NCBI RefSeq assembly: GCF_902859735.1 | Contig: NZ_CADIJY010000003.1 | Coordinates: forward strand, 248,001 to 312,000 | Source: Achromobacter aegrifaciens | GTDB taxonomy: Bacteria > Pseudomonadota > Gammaproteobacteria > Burkholderiales > Burkholderiaceae_B | Length of the DNA: 64,000 bases | Direction: 5' to 3' | In this document: positions 25,976 to 36,578 of the stretch, one piece after another | Layout: each line of letters starts with the position of its first letter | Numbering within the stretch: position 1 is the stretch's first letter | Notes under the pieces: model-generated | What the model was told of the DNA's origin: nothing | The model's input: the letters and a program-made list of their open reading frames with translations, nothing else | The model's database searches: none | Made by a program: the position numbers and the translations under genes

Positions 25976-28198
25976 TCATGCTGCCGCCGCCACCGGCGGC
26001 GCGTGCGTGGGATCGGCCAGCGCGTGCAGTTCCTGGCGGATCATGTGCGCCGCCTTCAGCATCTGCTTGACCGGATAGACCAGCGCCGCCTGTTCGCCTT
26101 CCGTGTCGAACTGGGTCGGCAGGCCGGCCGGCGCCTGTGCGCGGTTCTCATCCAACAGATCCACCATGCCGGTCAGCGCCCGCTGTACCGCTTCGGGCGT
26201 AGCCGGCAGGCTGGCCAGAATGGGGATGGCCGCTGTGATCTGCGAAGCCAGGATGTGGTTCTGGATCAGCAGGTTGTTCAGCTCCGGCACGCTTACCTGA
26301 TGCGACGTGGGCTCGCTCATCATCCGGTAGAAAGCCTCGGCGAAATTGCTGAAGGAGATGTGCACGTTCTTGCGCGCCAGCCGCCAGGCCAGGTCGGCGT
26401 CCGTGACCGCCGGAGTCTCGCCGGCGGCGGCGCCCACGGGCGCGCCGTGGGCCTGCATGGCCTCGACGTAGCGCAGGCCGGCGATCAGGTATTCGCGGTT
26501 GGCGCGCGTGGCCGCGGCCGCCAGCGGTTTCAGGTAGCGGGCCTCCCACCAGGGCAGGATGTAGCTGCAGATCAGCGCCAGCGCGCAGCCGATCAACGTG
26601 TCGATGGCGCGTTCGCCGATCACCGACATGGACACCGTGCCCGGCGACACGAAGTGGAACACCAGCACCACGAACAGCGTGTTGAAGGTGGCGCTGGCCA
26701 TGTAGTTCAGCTGCACCAGGCTGTTGCCCATGATGCAGGCGCCCAGCAGCGCGGCGAACAGCAGTTCGGGCCGGTCGGTCAGGTTGAACAGCAGCAGGGC
26801 CAGGATGCAGCCGATCAGCGTGCCCGTCAGGCGCCAGCTATTGCGCTGGCGGGTCAGCGCGAAACCCGGCTTCATGATGATGACGATGGTCAGCATGATC
26901 CAGTAGTTGTGCGCGGAAAACGCTGGCGAAAGCCATTGGCTGGCCAGCGTCATGGCGATGGCCGCGGCCGCGGTGACGCGCAGCGCATAGCGGAAGTGCG
27001 GCGAATCCAGGCGCAGGTTGCTGGTCAGGAGCCCCACGCGGAATTCCTGCCGCGAAATGAAGCGCGTCAGCGACTTGTTGATGCGCAGCACGTCGGTGGG
27101 CTTGGCGTCGGGCGAAGCCGCGGTGTGGTCGGCCAGGCGGTCGACGATGCGCGCCGAATTGCGCAGCCGGCGCAGCACCTGGACGATCAGCGCCAGCATC
27201 TCGGGCTCGCGCTCGCCCAGGCCCTGCTGCTTGAGCTGTTCGATCTCGTATTCGATGGCGCGCAGTTCGGCCTTGGCGCTGCTGCGGTACTGCACCTTGC
27301 GCCCGCGCGACACGTCCAGCGCGATGCGGTTGAGCTCCAGCGACATCTTCACCAGCGCATCGCGCATGAACATCAGGCAGTCGCTGCCGGCCAGCGCGCG
27401 GCGCAGCGCCGCGTAGTCGGTATGCGTGGCCACCAGCGTATCCAGCAGCTGCAGCATATCGACGAACATGTTCCAGATCATCACGCGCTGGCGGTCGCCC
27501 AGCCCTTTGCCGCGGGGCAGGGCGCGCAGCACCATGTCGCGCGCCGCCTGGTGCTTTTCCGTCATGACGGATTGGCGCTGGATCAGCTCGCGGTAGGCGT
27601 CGTCCAGATCGGCGGTTTCATCGTAGAAGGTGGCGCGCGCCGCCACGTAGTCGGCGGTGGCGAAGAGCGCCACCGACATGGCCTGCTGCTCCTCGCGCAG
27701 CCAGAACAGGCGCGAGACCCCCAGGCTGAATGCGACGTAGAACAGCGCCCCGCCCAGCGTGGCCGTGGCGTGCGCCAGCACCTCATGGGGCGCCAGCGGC
27801 GAATGCATGGTCAGGGTCATCAGCAACAGGCCGGCAAAGCCGATCAGCCCGCCGCGTTTGCCGAACACCGTGAACATCGAATAGACGAAGCACTGCACGA
27901 TGACCGCCAGCCAGATCAGCACGGGGTGCGATGACGCCAGCCCTGTGATGATGACCGTCAGCGTGCCCAGCGCGGCGCCGCCCAGCATCTCGTTGGTGCG
28001 GTGGCGCTGCGGCCCGCCCGGCTGGTCGATGATGGCCAGGCATTGCGCCCCGAACGTTGCAACCAGACCCGTGGTGTAGTTGCCGAACAGGCCGCCCAGC
28101 ACCAGCACGGGCAACAGCATCCCCACCCCCTGGCGCACCCCTCCGAAGAAGTAGTGGCTGTAGAGGAAGCGGCGGATGCTGGCAATGCGCAAATCCAT
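25976..28198 (-). CDS. FUSC/YccS-family inner membrane protein
   Basis: 740 residues from the ATG at 28196-28198 (MDLRIASIRRFLYSHYFFGG); a TTG at 28231 would add 11 residues. Two blocks of about five to six hydrophobic helices (about 20-180 and 400-530) are separated and followed by long helical cytoplasmic segments, the layout of YccS/YhfK and fusaric-acid-resistance-like proteins. NYWIMLTIVIIMKPGFALTRQR in the second block is the family signature. Proposed role is efflux of aromatic acids, inferred from family only. It is monocistronic and divergent from the ilv operon. Confidence 0.88.
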   Translation of the reverse strand: MDLRIASIRRFLYSHYFFGGVRQGVGMLLPVLVLGGLFGNYTTGLVATFGAQCLAIIDQPGGPQRHRTNEMLGGAALGTLTVIITGLASSHPVLIWLAVIVQCFVYSMFTVFGKRGGLIGFAGLLLMTLTMHSPLAPHEVLAHATATLGGALFYVAFSLGVSRLFWLREEQQAMSVALFATADYVAARATFYDETADLDDAYRELIQRQSVMTEKHQAARDMVLRALPRGKGLGDRQRVMIWNMFVDMLQLLDTLVATHTDYAALRRALAGSDCLMFMRDALVKMSLELNRIALDVSRGRKVQYRSSAKAELRAIEYEIEQLKQQGLGEREPEMLALIVQVLRRLRNSARIVDRLADHTAASPDAKPTDVLRINKSLTRFISRQEFRVGLLTSNLRLDSPHFRYALRVTAAAAIAMTLASQWLSPAFSAHNYWIMLTIVIIMKPGFALTRQRNSWRLTGTLIGCILALLLFNLTDRPELLFAALLGACIMGNSLVQLNYMASATFNTLFVVLVFHFVSPGTVSMSVIGERAIDTLIGCALALICSYILPWWEARYLKPLAAAATRANREYLIAGLRYVEAMQAHGAPVGAAAGETPAVTDADLAWRLARKNVHISFSNFAEAFYRMMSEPTSHQVSVPELNNLLIQNHILASQITAAIPILASLPATPEAVQRALTGMVDLLDENRAQAPAGLPTQFDTEGEQAALVYPVKQMLKAAHMIRQELHALADPTHAPPVAAAA

Positions 28199-28670
28199 GA
28201 GGCGGCGGCTCGGTTTCGGATGACGAAACAAGTATAGAGAGACTGCCTAAATTTTTGGGGTCGGATAGTTACCGAACCTTCCAAGCAACGGTCGAAGAAA
28301 AGTCGATTTGCTACCTTTGACGCAACGCGGTAAATTGCTCCACTTGCATCGGTCTGCCTATCCGAAACCGGTGCGTTGAGGCGGATTGCCAGGGTCACCT
28401 CCCAGCCATCCCGCAGCAGTTACACCTGCCGTTGGCCGCGCCACAAGCGTGTGTTGCCAAGGCTTCCATTTCGACCTCCAGCGTCCCCCAGGGGCGTTTG
28501 CACTGCGTTCTGTCGAGCGTGTGCCGGGTCGGCAAGGTGTCCGGGTGGCGTGGCTCCGTGAGCCGCAAAGCGCCGGATCATGTTGTCGGGACCGGTATGG
28601 GTTCAGTTGCCGCCGTATCCGGGCGAGCAGCAGTCAGGGTTGCAGGGCCGGTACTGAAAGGAATGACAAC
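28199..28670. other. Long leader/promoter region of the ilvIHC operon
   Basis: 472 bases between the divergent FUSC gene and ilvI. It is AT-rich near 28230-28340, where promoter-like hexamers occur, and GC-rich afterwards, giving an untranslated leader of about 330 bases. A 25-codon frame at 28580-28657 ends just before the ilvI ribosome site (AAAGGAA) but lacks the run of Ile, Val and Leu codons expected of an attenuation peptide. No riboswitch was recognised. Confidence 0.55.
28308..28336 (+). promoter_or_regulatory. Candidate sigma70 promoter for ilvIHC
   Basis: TTGCTA (28308-28313) and TAAATT (28331-28336) with a 17-base spacer in the AT-rich part of the leader. Similarity only. Confidence 0.4.
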
Positions 28671-30386
28671 ATGGAACTGAATGGCGCCGATATCGTCGTG
28701 CGCTGCCTGGCCGATGAAGGCGTGGAACACGTTTTCGGCTACCCCGGCGGCGCGGTGCTTTACATCTACGACGCGATTTTCAAGCAAGACAAATTCCAGC
28801 ATATCCTGGTTCGTCACGAGCAGGCCGCCGTGCACGCCGCCGATGCCTATTCGCGCTCGTCGCAAAAGGTCGGCGTCTGCCTCGTGACCAGCGGACCGGG
28901 CGTGACCAATGCCGTCACCGGCATCGCCACCGCCTACATGGATTCCATCCCCATGGTCATCATCAGCGGGCAGGTGCCCACTGCGGCCATTGGCGAGGAC
29001 GCCTTCCAGGAATGCGACACCGTCGGCATTACGCGTCCCTGCGTCAAGCACAACTTCCTTGTGCGCGACGTCAAGGACCTGGCCGAAACCATGCGCCGCG
29101 CGTTCTACATCGCGCGCACCGGCCGTCCCGGCCCGGTGCTGGTGGATATCCCCAAGGACATCACCATCGCGCAGTGCAAGTACACGCCGCCCAAGGGCGA
29201 GATCTCGATGCGCTCCTATGCGCCCGTCAACAAGGGCCACCAGGGGCAGATCAAGAAAGCCGTGCAGATGCTGCTGGCCGCCGAGCGGCCCATGATCTAC
29301 ACGGGCGGCGGGGTCATCCTGTCGAACGCCGCGCCCGAGCTGAACAAGCTCGTGTCGCAACTGGGCGCGCCCTGCACCAGCACCCTGATGGGTCTGGGCG
29401 GCTACCCGGCCAGCAGCGGCCAGTTCGTCGGCATGCCCGGCATGCACGGCACGTACGAGGCCAATATGGCGATGCAGCACTGCGACGTGCTGCTGGCCAT
29501 CGGCGCCCGTTTCGACGACCGCGTGATCGGCAACCCCAAGCACTTCGCCCAGAACGCCCGCAAGATCATCCATATCGATATCGATCCCTCGTCGATCTCC
29601 AAGCGCGTGCGCGTGGACGTCCCGATCGTCGGTAACGTCAAGGACGTGCTGGCCGACCTCAGCGCGCAGTACGACATCGCCGCGGCCGAGCACAAGCCCG
29701 CTCCGATCGCCAAGTGGTGGGAGCAGGTCGAGTCCTGGCGCGGCAAGGAATGCCTGAAGTTCGCCAACTCGGACGAGGTCATCAAGCCGCAGTTCGTGGT
29801 GGAAAAGCTCTGGGAAGTGACTGGCGGCGACGCCTTCGTGACTTCCGACGTGGGCCAGCACCAGATGTGGGCCGCGCAGTACTACAAGTTCGACAAGCCG
29901 CGCCGCTGGATCAACTCCGGCGGCCTGGGCACCATGGGCGTGGGCCTGCCGTACGCCATGGGCGTGCAGATGGCCAATCCTGGGCACGACGTCGCCGTCA
30001 TCACGGGCGAAGGGTCGATCCAGATGAACATCCAGGAACTGTCGACCTGCCACCAGTACCGCCTGACGCCGAAGATCATCTGCCTGAACAACCGCTTCCT
30101 GGGCATGGTCCGGCAGTGGCAGCAGATCGACTACGGTTCGCGCTATTCCGAGTCCTACATGGATTCGCTGCCCGATTTCGTCAAGGTGGCCGAGGCCTAT
30201 GGCCACGTGGGTCTGCGCATCGAACGACCGGCGGACGTCGAGCCGGCGCTGCGCGAAGCGTTCAAGAAGCACAAGGATCGCCTGGTTTTCCTGGACTTCA
30301 TCACCGACCGCACCGAAAACGTGTGGCCGATGGTCAAGGCCGGCCGCGGGCTGACCGAAATGCTGCTCGGCTCTGAAGACCTGTAA
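28671..30386 (+). CDS. ilvI: Acetolactate synthase, large catalytic subunit
   Basis: 571 residues from ATG 28671, with an AAAGGAA site upstream; the open frame extends further but without a plausible start. TPP- and FAD-dependent first enzyme of Val/Leu/Ile synthesis. Visible: FGYPGGAVLYIYDA near the N-terminus, catalytic Glu in VRHEQAAVHAADAY, and the TPP/Mg motif (VITGEGSIQMN...LNNRFLGMVRQWQ) in the C-terminal domain. Note GEG where many enzymes have GDG (a Glu in place of the usual Asp). Its regulatory subunit starts 11 bases downstream. Confidence 0.96.
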   Translation: MELNGADIVVRCLADEGVEHVFGYPGGAVLYIYDAIFKQDKFQHILVRHEQAAVHAADAYSRSSQKVGVCLVTSGPGVTNAVTGIATAYMDSIPMVIISGQVPTAAIGEDAFQECDTVGITRPCVKHNFLVRDVKDLAETMRRAFYIARTGRPGPVLVDIPKDITIAQCKYTPPKGEISMRSYAPVNKGHQGQIKKAVQMLLAAERPMIYTGGGVILSNAAPELNKLVSQLGAPCTSTLMGLGGYPASSGQFVGMPGMHGTYEANMAMQHCDVLLAIGARFDDRVIGNPKHFAQNARKIIHIDIDPSSISKRVRVDVPIVGNVKDVLADLSAQYDIAAAEHKPAPIAKWWEQVESWRGKECLKFANSDEVIKPQFVVEKLWEVTGGDAFVTSDVGQHQMWAAQYYKFDKPRRWINSGGLGTMGVGLPYAMGVQMANPGHDVAVITGEGSIQMNIQELSTCHQYRLTPKIICLNNRFLGMVRQWQQIDYGSRYSESYMDSLPDFVKVAEAYGHVGLRIERPADVEPALREAFKKHKDRLVFLDFITDRTENVWPMVKAGRGLTEMLLGSEDL

Positions 30387-30397
30387 GGAGGCCACCC

Positions 30398-30889
30398 ATG
30401 AAGCACGTGATTTCCGTCCTCCTCGAAAACGAACCCGGCGCGCTGTCGCGCGTGGTGGGCCTGTTTTCCGCGCGGGGCTACAACATCGAGACCTTGACCG
30501 TGGCGCCCACCGAGGACTCCACGCTGTCGCGCATGACCATCGTGACCACCGGTTCCGATGAAATCATCGAGCAGATCACCAAGCACCTGAACCGCCTGGT
30601 GGATGTGGTCAAGGTGGTCGACCTGACCGAAGGCGCGCACATCGAGCGCGAGCTGATGCTCGTGAAGGTGCGCGCGGTCGGCAAGGAGCGCGAGGAAATG
30701 AAGCGCATGGCGGATATCTTCCGCGGCCGCATCATCGACGTGACCGACAAGTCCTACACCATCGAATTGACCGGGGTGCAGGAAAAAGTACAGGCCTTCC
30801 TGGAGGCCCTGGACCGCAGTGCAATCCTTGAAACCGTGCGCACCGGCGTGTCCGGCATCGGACGCGGTGAACGGATTTTGAAGATTTGA
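30398..30889 (+). CDS. ilvH: Acetolactate synthase, small regulatory subunit
   Basis: 163 residues, normal for IlvH. The N-terminal ACT domain reads MKHVISVLLENEPGALSRVVGLF then YNIETLTVAPTED; the C-terminal part has the HIERELMLVKVRA and DKSYTIELTG segments. It binds valine for feedback inhibition and activates the large subunit. AAGGAGG lies directly after the ilvI stop, indicating tight coupling. Confidence 0.97.
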   Translation: MKHVISVLLENEPGALSRVVGLFSARGYNIETLTVAPTEDSTLSRMTIVTTGSDEIIEQITKHLNRLVDVVKVVDLTEGAHIERELMLVKVRAVGKEREEMKRMADIFRGRIIDVTDKSYTIELTGVQEKVQAFLEALDRSAILETVRTGVSGIGRGERILKI

Positions 30890-30929
30890 CCGGCCTTCCA
30901 GGCCAAGCCGCACCCTACATCTGAATTAA

Positions 30930-31982
<1,053 letters not shown>

Positions 31983-32025
31983 TCCATGCCATTGCGCGGG
32001 GCCTGCCCCGCGCAATCAGGGTCGA

Positions 32026-32060
32026 AGCGGCATGCCTGCGAGGGCATGCCGCTTTTTTTT
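32026..32060 (+). terminator. Intrinsic terminator of the ilvIHC operon
   Basis: AGCGGCATGCC / GGCATGCCGCT stem (32026-32036, 32043-32053) followed by eight T residues, 44 bases after the ilvC stop. Confidence 0.9.
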
Positions 32061-32160
32061 GCAGGCTTCCCCTCGATTGGCCAGGCACGCGGCTTGCTCC
32101 GCCCCGCAAGCGGGGCCAGATGGGTTAACCTTTCAATGTTCGTTGTAAGTTATTGAGACC

Positions 32161-32934
32161 ATGCCCAATTTTTCCATGCGCGATTCCGAGAACCGCCACC
32201 GCAGCATCTACCTGCTGCCCAACGCGTTCACCACCGCGGCACTGTTCGCGGGGTTCTACGCCGTCGTGCAGGCCATGAACGACCGCTTCGAAGTGGCCGC
32301 CATCGCCATTTTCGCGGCCATGGTGCTGGACGGCATGGATGGCCGGGTTGCCCGCCTGACCAACACCCAGTCCGCCTTCGGCGAGCAGTACGACTCGCTG
32401 TCCGACATGACCTCCTTCGGCGTTGCGCCCGCGCTGGTCATGTACGAATGGATCCTGAACGACCTGGGCCGCTGGGGCTGGCTGGCCGCGTTCGTCTATG
32501 TCGCCGGCGCCGCGCTGCGCCTGGCGCGTTTCAACACCAACATCGCCGTGGTCGACAAGCGCTACTTCCAGGGCTTGCCCAGCCCGGCTGCCGGCGCGCT
32601 GGTGGCGGGTTTCGTCTGGCTGGCCGTGGACAACAAGCTGCCCATCCATGACAGCCTGATGGCCTGGGCGGCGTTCACGCTGACCATGTACGCGGGCATT
32701 TCCATGGTGTCGAATGCGCCGTTCTTCAGCGGCAAGAGCTTCGCCCTGGGCCGCAGCGTGCCGTTCTGGGGCATCCTGCTGGTGGTGGCCGTGTTCGTGT
32801 TCGTGTCCAGCGATCCTCCGGTCGTGTTGTTCGGCCTGTTCGTGCTGTATGGCCTGTCGGGCTGGATCATGTGGGCCTGGCGCTGGAACCGCGCGCGCCG
32901 CCTGACGCAGGAACGCCGCAACCAATCGTCCTGA
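32161..32934 (+). CDS. pssA: CDP-diacylglycerol-serine O-phosphatidyltransferase
   Basis: 257-residue integral membrane enzyme making phosphatidylserine, precursor of phosphatidylethanolamine. The CDP-alcohol phosphotransferase motif DG-x2-AR-x8-G-x3-D-x3-D is seen from Asp57 (VLDGMDGRVARL to GEQYDSLSDMTSFG, Asp78 and Asp82). Six to eight hydrophobic helices surround it. The ilvC-pssA neighbourhood is common in beta-proteobacteria. Confidence 0.94.
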   Translation: MPNFSMRDSENRHRSIYLLPNAFTTAALFAGFYAVVQAMNDRFEVAAIAIFAAMVLDGMDGRVARLTNTQSAFGEQYDSLSDMTSFGVAPALVMYEWILNDLGRWGWLAAFVYVAGAALRLARFNTNIAVVDKRYFQGLPSPAAGALVAGFVWLAVDNKLPIHDSLMAWAAFTLTMYAGISMVSNAPFFSGKSFALGRSVPFWGILLVVAVFVFVSSDPPVVLFGLFVLYGLSGWIMWAWRWNRARRLTQERRNQSS

Positions 32935-32954
32935 TTGGTGAACGCCTTGAAAAC

Positions 32955-32985
32955 AAAACCCGCCTGATGGCGGGTTTTGTTTTTT
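32955..32985 (+). terminator. Intrinsic terminator of pssA
   Basis: AAAACCCGCC-TGAT-GGCGGGTTTT stem followed by GTTTTTT, 20 bases after the stop codon. The left A run would also permit termination of the convergent lipoprotein gene. Confidence 0.88.
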
Positions 32986-33000
32986 AGAGAGGCGGGGGAA

Positions 33001-33519
33001 TCAGCGCCACATGAACCTGTCGTCGTCGTACATGGGGTCCGGGCCGGGATGGAAGTGCGTCAGCTTGCTGCCGTCGCGGCTCATGTAGACATACATCAGC
33101 GAGTTCCAGACGCCGTTTTCCTTGTAGCGGTACGACCAGACCACCTCGCGCTTTTCTCCCAGGCCGGCTTCCTCGATCTTGGCGGGCGGGCCGAATTCGC
33201 AGCGCACGCGGTCGGGACCCCATACGCCTTCGCTCAGCACCTTGAAGTGTTCGTCCGTCAGCAGCGGCACCACCTGGCCCACGCGTCCGTCGGCGCCGAC
33301 GTTGGTGCCCCAGGCGTACTGGCCCATGGGCTGCTGGGTCCAGATCACGCGCCGCCCGCCATTGGCTTGCGGGCATTCGAAGTTGGGCCGGCCGAACTGG
33401 GCTTGCACGTCGGCGTAGGGCGTGCCGGGAGGAATCTGGGCCATGTTTGCGCAGGCGGCCAGGCCGGCCAACGCGGCGGCAGCCAGTGCCAGGCGCGCGC
33501 TTCTGTAATATTTAGACAT
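33001..33519 (-). CDS. Lipoprotein with BamE/SmpA-like repeats, function unknown
   Basis: 172 residues. The signal peptide ends in a lipobox LAAC (Cys23), so it is lipidated. The mature part seems to contain two similar halves: IPPGTPYADVQAQFGRPN and EGVWGPDRVRCEFGPPAKI, each resembling the 'G-x-V-x-x-xFGxP' turn of BamE/SmpA-type folds, followed by strand-rich segments (WSYRYKENGVWNSLMYVYM). No catalytic motif. It is divergent from rpsO. Confidence 0.75.
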   Translation of the reverse strand: MSKYYRSARLALAAAALAGLAACANMAQIPPGTPYADVQAQFGRPNFECPQANGGRRVIWTQQPMGQYAWGTNVGADGRVGQVVPLLTDEHFKVLSEGVWGPDRVRCEFGPPAKIEEAGLGEKREVVWSYRYKENGVWNSLMYVYMSRDGSKLTHFHPGPDPMYDDDRFMWR

Positions 33520-33831
33520 ATCTTCTCCTTACGTGGCATCGCGGCCTGCGGCGGGGCAGGCGGCCCTCATTGGGGTAATTCTAGCGAATCGGCTATAATC
33601 ATCGAGCTTTATCAAGTGTATTGATCTTGCAACATCCTTTGCGCTGGCCGCAGAGCTGGTCCAGGTGCCAGGCCCCGGTGTCGAAACACCGCGTCCAACA
33701 CCCGGATTCCAGGCTTCTGTTTGAGTCATCAATGGCAGCAGTGAGAAAGCGAATTCCGCCAGGTTCGCGCAAATTTTTTCCAAACCACGTCAGGGCGCCT
33801 CGGCCCTGTCGCATGTCCGAAGAGGTCATAA
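33520..33831. other. Divergent promoter region of the lipoprotein and rpsO-pnp
   Basis: 312 bases. It contains a consensus-like -10 box TATAAT (33594-33599) facing rpsO and an untranslated rpsO leader of about 225 bases. Nothing else was recognised; short frames here lack ribosome sites. Confidence 0.55.
33570..33599 (+). promoter_or_regulatory. Probable sigma70 promoter for rpsO-pnp
   Basis: TTGGGG (33570-33575), 18-base spacer, TATAAT (33594-33599). The perfect -10 in this GC-rich genome is notable. Confidence 0.5.
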
Positions 33832-34101
33832 ATGTCTGTAGCTGACATCAAGAAATCCGATATCGTCGCGCAATTCCAACGCGCTCAAGGCGATACCGGC
33901 TCCCCCGAAGTTCAGGTGGCTCTGCTCACCGCTCGCATCAACGAACTGACCGGTCACTTCAAAGAACACATGAAGGACCATCACTCGCGCCGCGGTCTGC
34001 TCCGTATGGTCAGCCGTCGCCGCAAGCTGCTCGACTATCTCAAGGGCCGCAATCCCGATTCGTACCGCGCACTGATCGAAAAACTCGGTCTGCGCAAGTG
34101 A
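33832..34101 (+). CDS. rpsO: 30S ribosomal protein S15
   Basis: 89 residues, exact family length. It binds the central domain of 16S rRNA. Conserved segments include [26 protein letters not shown] and [21 protein letters not shown]. The rpsO-pnp order is conserved across proteobacteria. A hairpin follows in the 90-base spacer before pnp, as in E. coli, where RNase III processing occurs. Confidence 0.98.
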   Translation: MSVADIKKSDIVAQFQRAQGDTGSPEVQVALLTARINELTGHFKEHMKDHHSRRGLLRMVSRRRKLLDYLKGRNPDSYRALIEKLGLRK

Positions 34102-34127
34102 TCGACGGGGCTGGCTCCCCATGACGC

Positions 34128-34170
34128 AACCGTGGTCGGTGCGACGTATGTCGCGACGGCCACGGTTTTT
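34128..34170 (+). terminator. rpsO-pnp intercistronic hairpin / terminator
   Basis: AACCGTGG (34128-34135) pairs with CCACGGTT (34160-34167) around an internal GCGACGTATGTCGCG stem, followed by TTTTT. It could be a partial terminator or an RNase III target controlling pnp. Confidence 0.7.
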
Positions 34171-34191
34171 CATTTGTAAGGAATAATCGTC

Positions 34192-36354
34192 ATGTTCAAC
34201 AAAGTGACAAAATCGTTCCAGTACGGCCAGCACACGGTCGTCCTGGAAACTGGCGAGATCGCTCGCCAGGCCTCCGGCGCCGTTGTGGTGTCGATCGAGG
34301 ACACCGTCGTCCTGGCCACCGTCGTGGCTTCCAAGAAGGCCAAGCCGGGTCAAACGTTTTTCCCGCTGACCGTTGACTACATCGAGAAGACCTACGCCGC
34401 CGGCCGCATCCCGGGTGGCTTCTTCAAGCGCGAAGGCAAGCCCTCCGAGAAGGAAACGCTGACCTCGCGCCTGATCGACCGTCCCCTGCGTCCGCTGTTC
34501 CCCGAAGACTTCTACAACGAAGTCCAGGTGGTCATCCACACGCTGTCGGTCAATCCTGAAATCGATCCCGACATTCCCGCCATGATCGGCGCCTCGGCCG
34601 CGCTGGCCATCTCGGGCATCCCGTTCAACGGCCCCATCGGCGCCGCGCGCGTGGGTTACATCGATGGCCAGTACGCCATCAACCCGACCGCCTCGCAGCT
34701 GAAGTCGTCCAAGCTGGACCTGGTCGTCGCCGGTACCGAAAACGCCGTGCTGATGGTGGAATCCGAAGCCGACCAGCTGTCCGAAGAAATCATGCTGGGC
34801 GGCGTGGTCTACGGCCACCAGCAAATGCAGGCCGTCATCAACGCCATTCATGAACTGGTGAAGGACGCCGGCAAGCCCGATTGGGACTGGCAAGCGCCCG
34901 CCAAGGACGAAGCCCTGATCGCCGCGGTCACTGCAGCTGCCCAGGAAGGCCTGAACGCCGCCTACCAGATCCGCGAAAAGCAGGCCCGTACGACCAAGCT
35001 GCGCGAAGTGTCGGCTGACGTGTCGGCCAAGCTGGCCGCCGCCGCCGCCGAAAAGGGCGAAGCGCTGCCGGACGCCGTCGCTGTCGACAACATCATGTTC
35101 TCGCTGGAATCCGCCATCGTGCGCGGCCAGATCCTGAACGGCGAGCCGCGCATCGACGGCCGCGATACCCGCACCGTGCGCCCCATCAGCGTGCGTCTGG
35201 GCGTGCTGCCCCGCGCACACGGCAGCGCGCTGTTCACCCGCGGTGAAACCCAGGCGCTGGTCGTGGCCACGCTGGGCACCAAGCAGGACGAGCAGATCAT
35301 CGACGCGCTCATGGGCGAATACCGCGACCGCTTCATGCTGCACTACAACATGCCTCCGTTCGCCACCGGCGAAACGGGCCGCATCGGTGTGCCCAAGCGT
35401 CGCGAAATCGGCCACGGCCGCCTGGCCAAGCGCGCGCTGATCCCGCTGCTGCCGGCTCCGGAAGACTTCCAGTACACCATCCGCATCGTGTCGGAAATCA
35501 CCGAGTCCAACGGCTCGTCGTCGATGGCTTCGGTCTGCGGCGGCTCGCTGGCCATGATGGACGCCGGCGTGCCGGTCAAGGATCACGTGGCCGGCGTGGC
35601 CATGGGCCTGATCCTGGACGGCGGCAAGTTCGCCGTGCTGACGGACATCCTGGGCGACGAAGATCACCTGGGCGACATGGACTTCAAGGTTGCGGGCACC
35701 GAGAACGGCGTCACCGCACTGCAGATGGACATCAAGATCCAGGGCATCACCAAGGAAATCATGCAAGTGGCGCTGGCTCAGGCCCGCGAAGGCCGCCTGC
35801 ACATCCTGGGCAAGATGAAGGAAGCGCTGGACGGTTCGCGCGGCGAGCTGTCGGCTTTCGCTCCGCGCATGCTGACCATCAAGATCAACCCCGAGAAGAT
35901 CCGCGACGTGATCGGCAAGGGCGGCGCCACCATCCGCGCGCTGACCGAAGAAACCGGCACGCAGATCGACATCTCGGACGACGGCACGATCGTGATCGCC
36001 AGCGTCGACGAAGCGCAGGCCAAGGAAGCCCAGCGCCGCATCGTCGAACTGACCGCCGACGTCGAAGTGGGCCAGATCTACGAAGGCGCCGTGCTGCGCC
36101 TGCTGGATTTCGGCGCCATCGTGCAAGTGCTGCCGGGCCGTGACGGCCTGCTGCACATCTCGGAAATCGCCAACTACCGCATCGCCAACATCAACGATGT
36201 GCTGAAGGTCGGCCAGCAAGTCCGCGTCAAGGTCATCGAGGCCGACGACAAGGGCCGCCTGCGCCTGTCCATCAAGGCGATTGGCGGCATCGAGCAGCAG
36301 CAAGCCGCTGCGGCTCCCGAAGCTGCCCCGCAATCGGAACCGCAAGCTGAATAA
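34192..36354 (+). CDS. pnp: Polyribonucleotide nucleotidyltransferase (PNPase)
   Basis: 720 residues. Two RNase PH-like domains (about 1-140 and 300-545) flank a helical linker; the catalytic core has [19 protein letters not shown]. The KH domain has [20 protein letters not shown] near 565, and the S1 domain [30 protein letters not shown] follows to a Gln/Pro-rich tail. It degrades RNA from the 3' end by phosphorolysis and is a degradosome component. Confidence 0.98.
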   Translation: MFNKVTKSFQYGQHTVVLETGEIARQASGAVVVSIEDTVVLATVVASKKAKPGQTFFPLTVDYIEKTYAAGRIPGGFFKREGKPSEKETLTSRLIDRPLRPLFPEDFYNEVQVVIHTLSVNPEIDPDIPAMIGASAALAISGIPFNGPIGAARVGYIDGQYAINPTASQLKSSKLDLVVAGTENAVLMVESEADQLSEEIMLGGVVYGHQQMQAVINAIHELVKDAGKPDWDWQAPAKDEALIAAVTAAAQEGLNAAYQIREKQARTTKLREVSADVSAKLAAAAAEKGEALPDAVAVDNIMFSLESAIVRGQILNGEPRIDGRDTRTVRPISVRLGVLPRAHGSALFTRGETQALVVATLGTKQDEQIIDALMGEYRDRFMLHYNMPPFATGETGRIGVPKRREIGHGRLAKRALIPLLPAPEDFQYTIRIVSEITESNGSSSMASVCGGSLAMMDAGVPVKDHVAGVAMGLILDGGKFAVLTDILGDEDHLGDMDFKVAGTENGVTALQMDIKIQGITKEIMQVALAQAREGRLHILGKMKEALDGSRGELSAFAPRMLTIKINPEKIRDVIGKGGATIRALTEETGTQIDISDDGTIVIASVDEAQAKEAQRRIVELTADVEVGQIYEGAVLRLLDFGAIVQVLPGRDGLLHISEIANYRIANINDVLKVGQQVRVKVIEADDKGRLRLSIKAIGGIEQQQAAAAPEAAPQSEPQAE

Positions 36355-36375
36355 GCCTGCTTGACCGGTAGCATG

Positions 36376-36402
36376 AAACGGCGCCTGCGGGCGCCGTTTT
36401 TC
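36376..36402 (+). terminator. Intrinsic terminator of pnp
   Basis: AAACGGCGCC-TGCG-GGCGCCGTTT followed by TTC, 22 bases after the stop codon. Confidence 0.85.
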
Positions 36403-36578
36403 ATGGGCCGGCGCGCACGCTTGTGGCCGGCATGATTCATCTTCTTGCTTCTTCAGACCCCGGACATCTCCCAACTGCGCTTACCTTCCTGTAAAGTCTT
36501 GCGCGAGAGCGAGGCCCCCCGACCACGGAGGATGGCCTGCGCAACGTGGCAAAGAAGGGGGAAACGGATGGGCAAGGC

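Noticed and set aside
28580-28657. 25-codon leader peptide for ilv attenuation
   Set aside because: No cluster of Ile, Val or Leu codons and no terminator/antiterminator hairpin pair follows.
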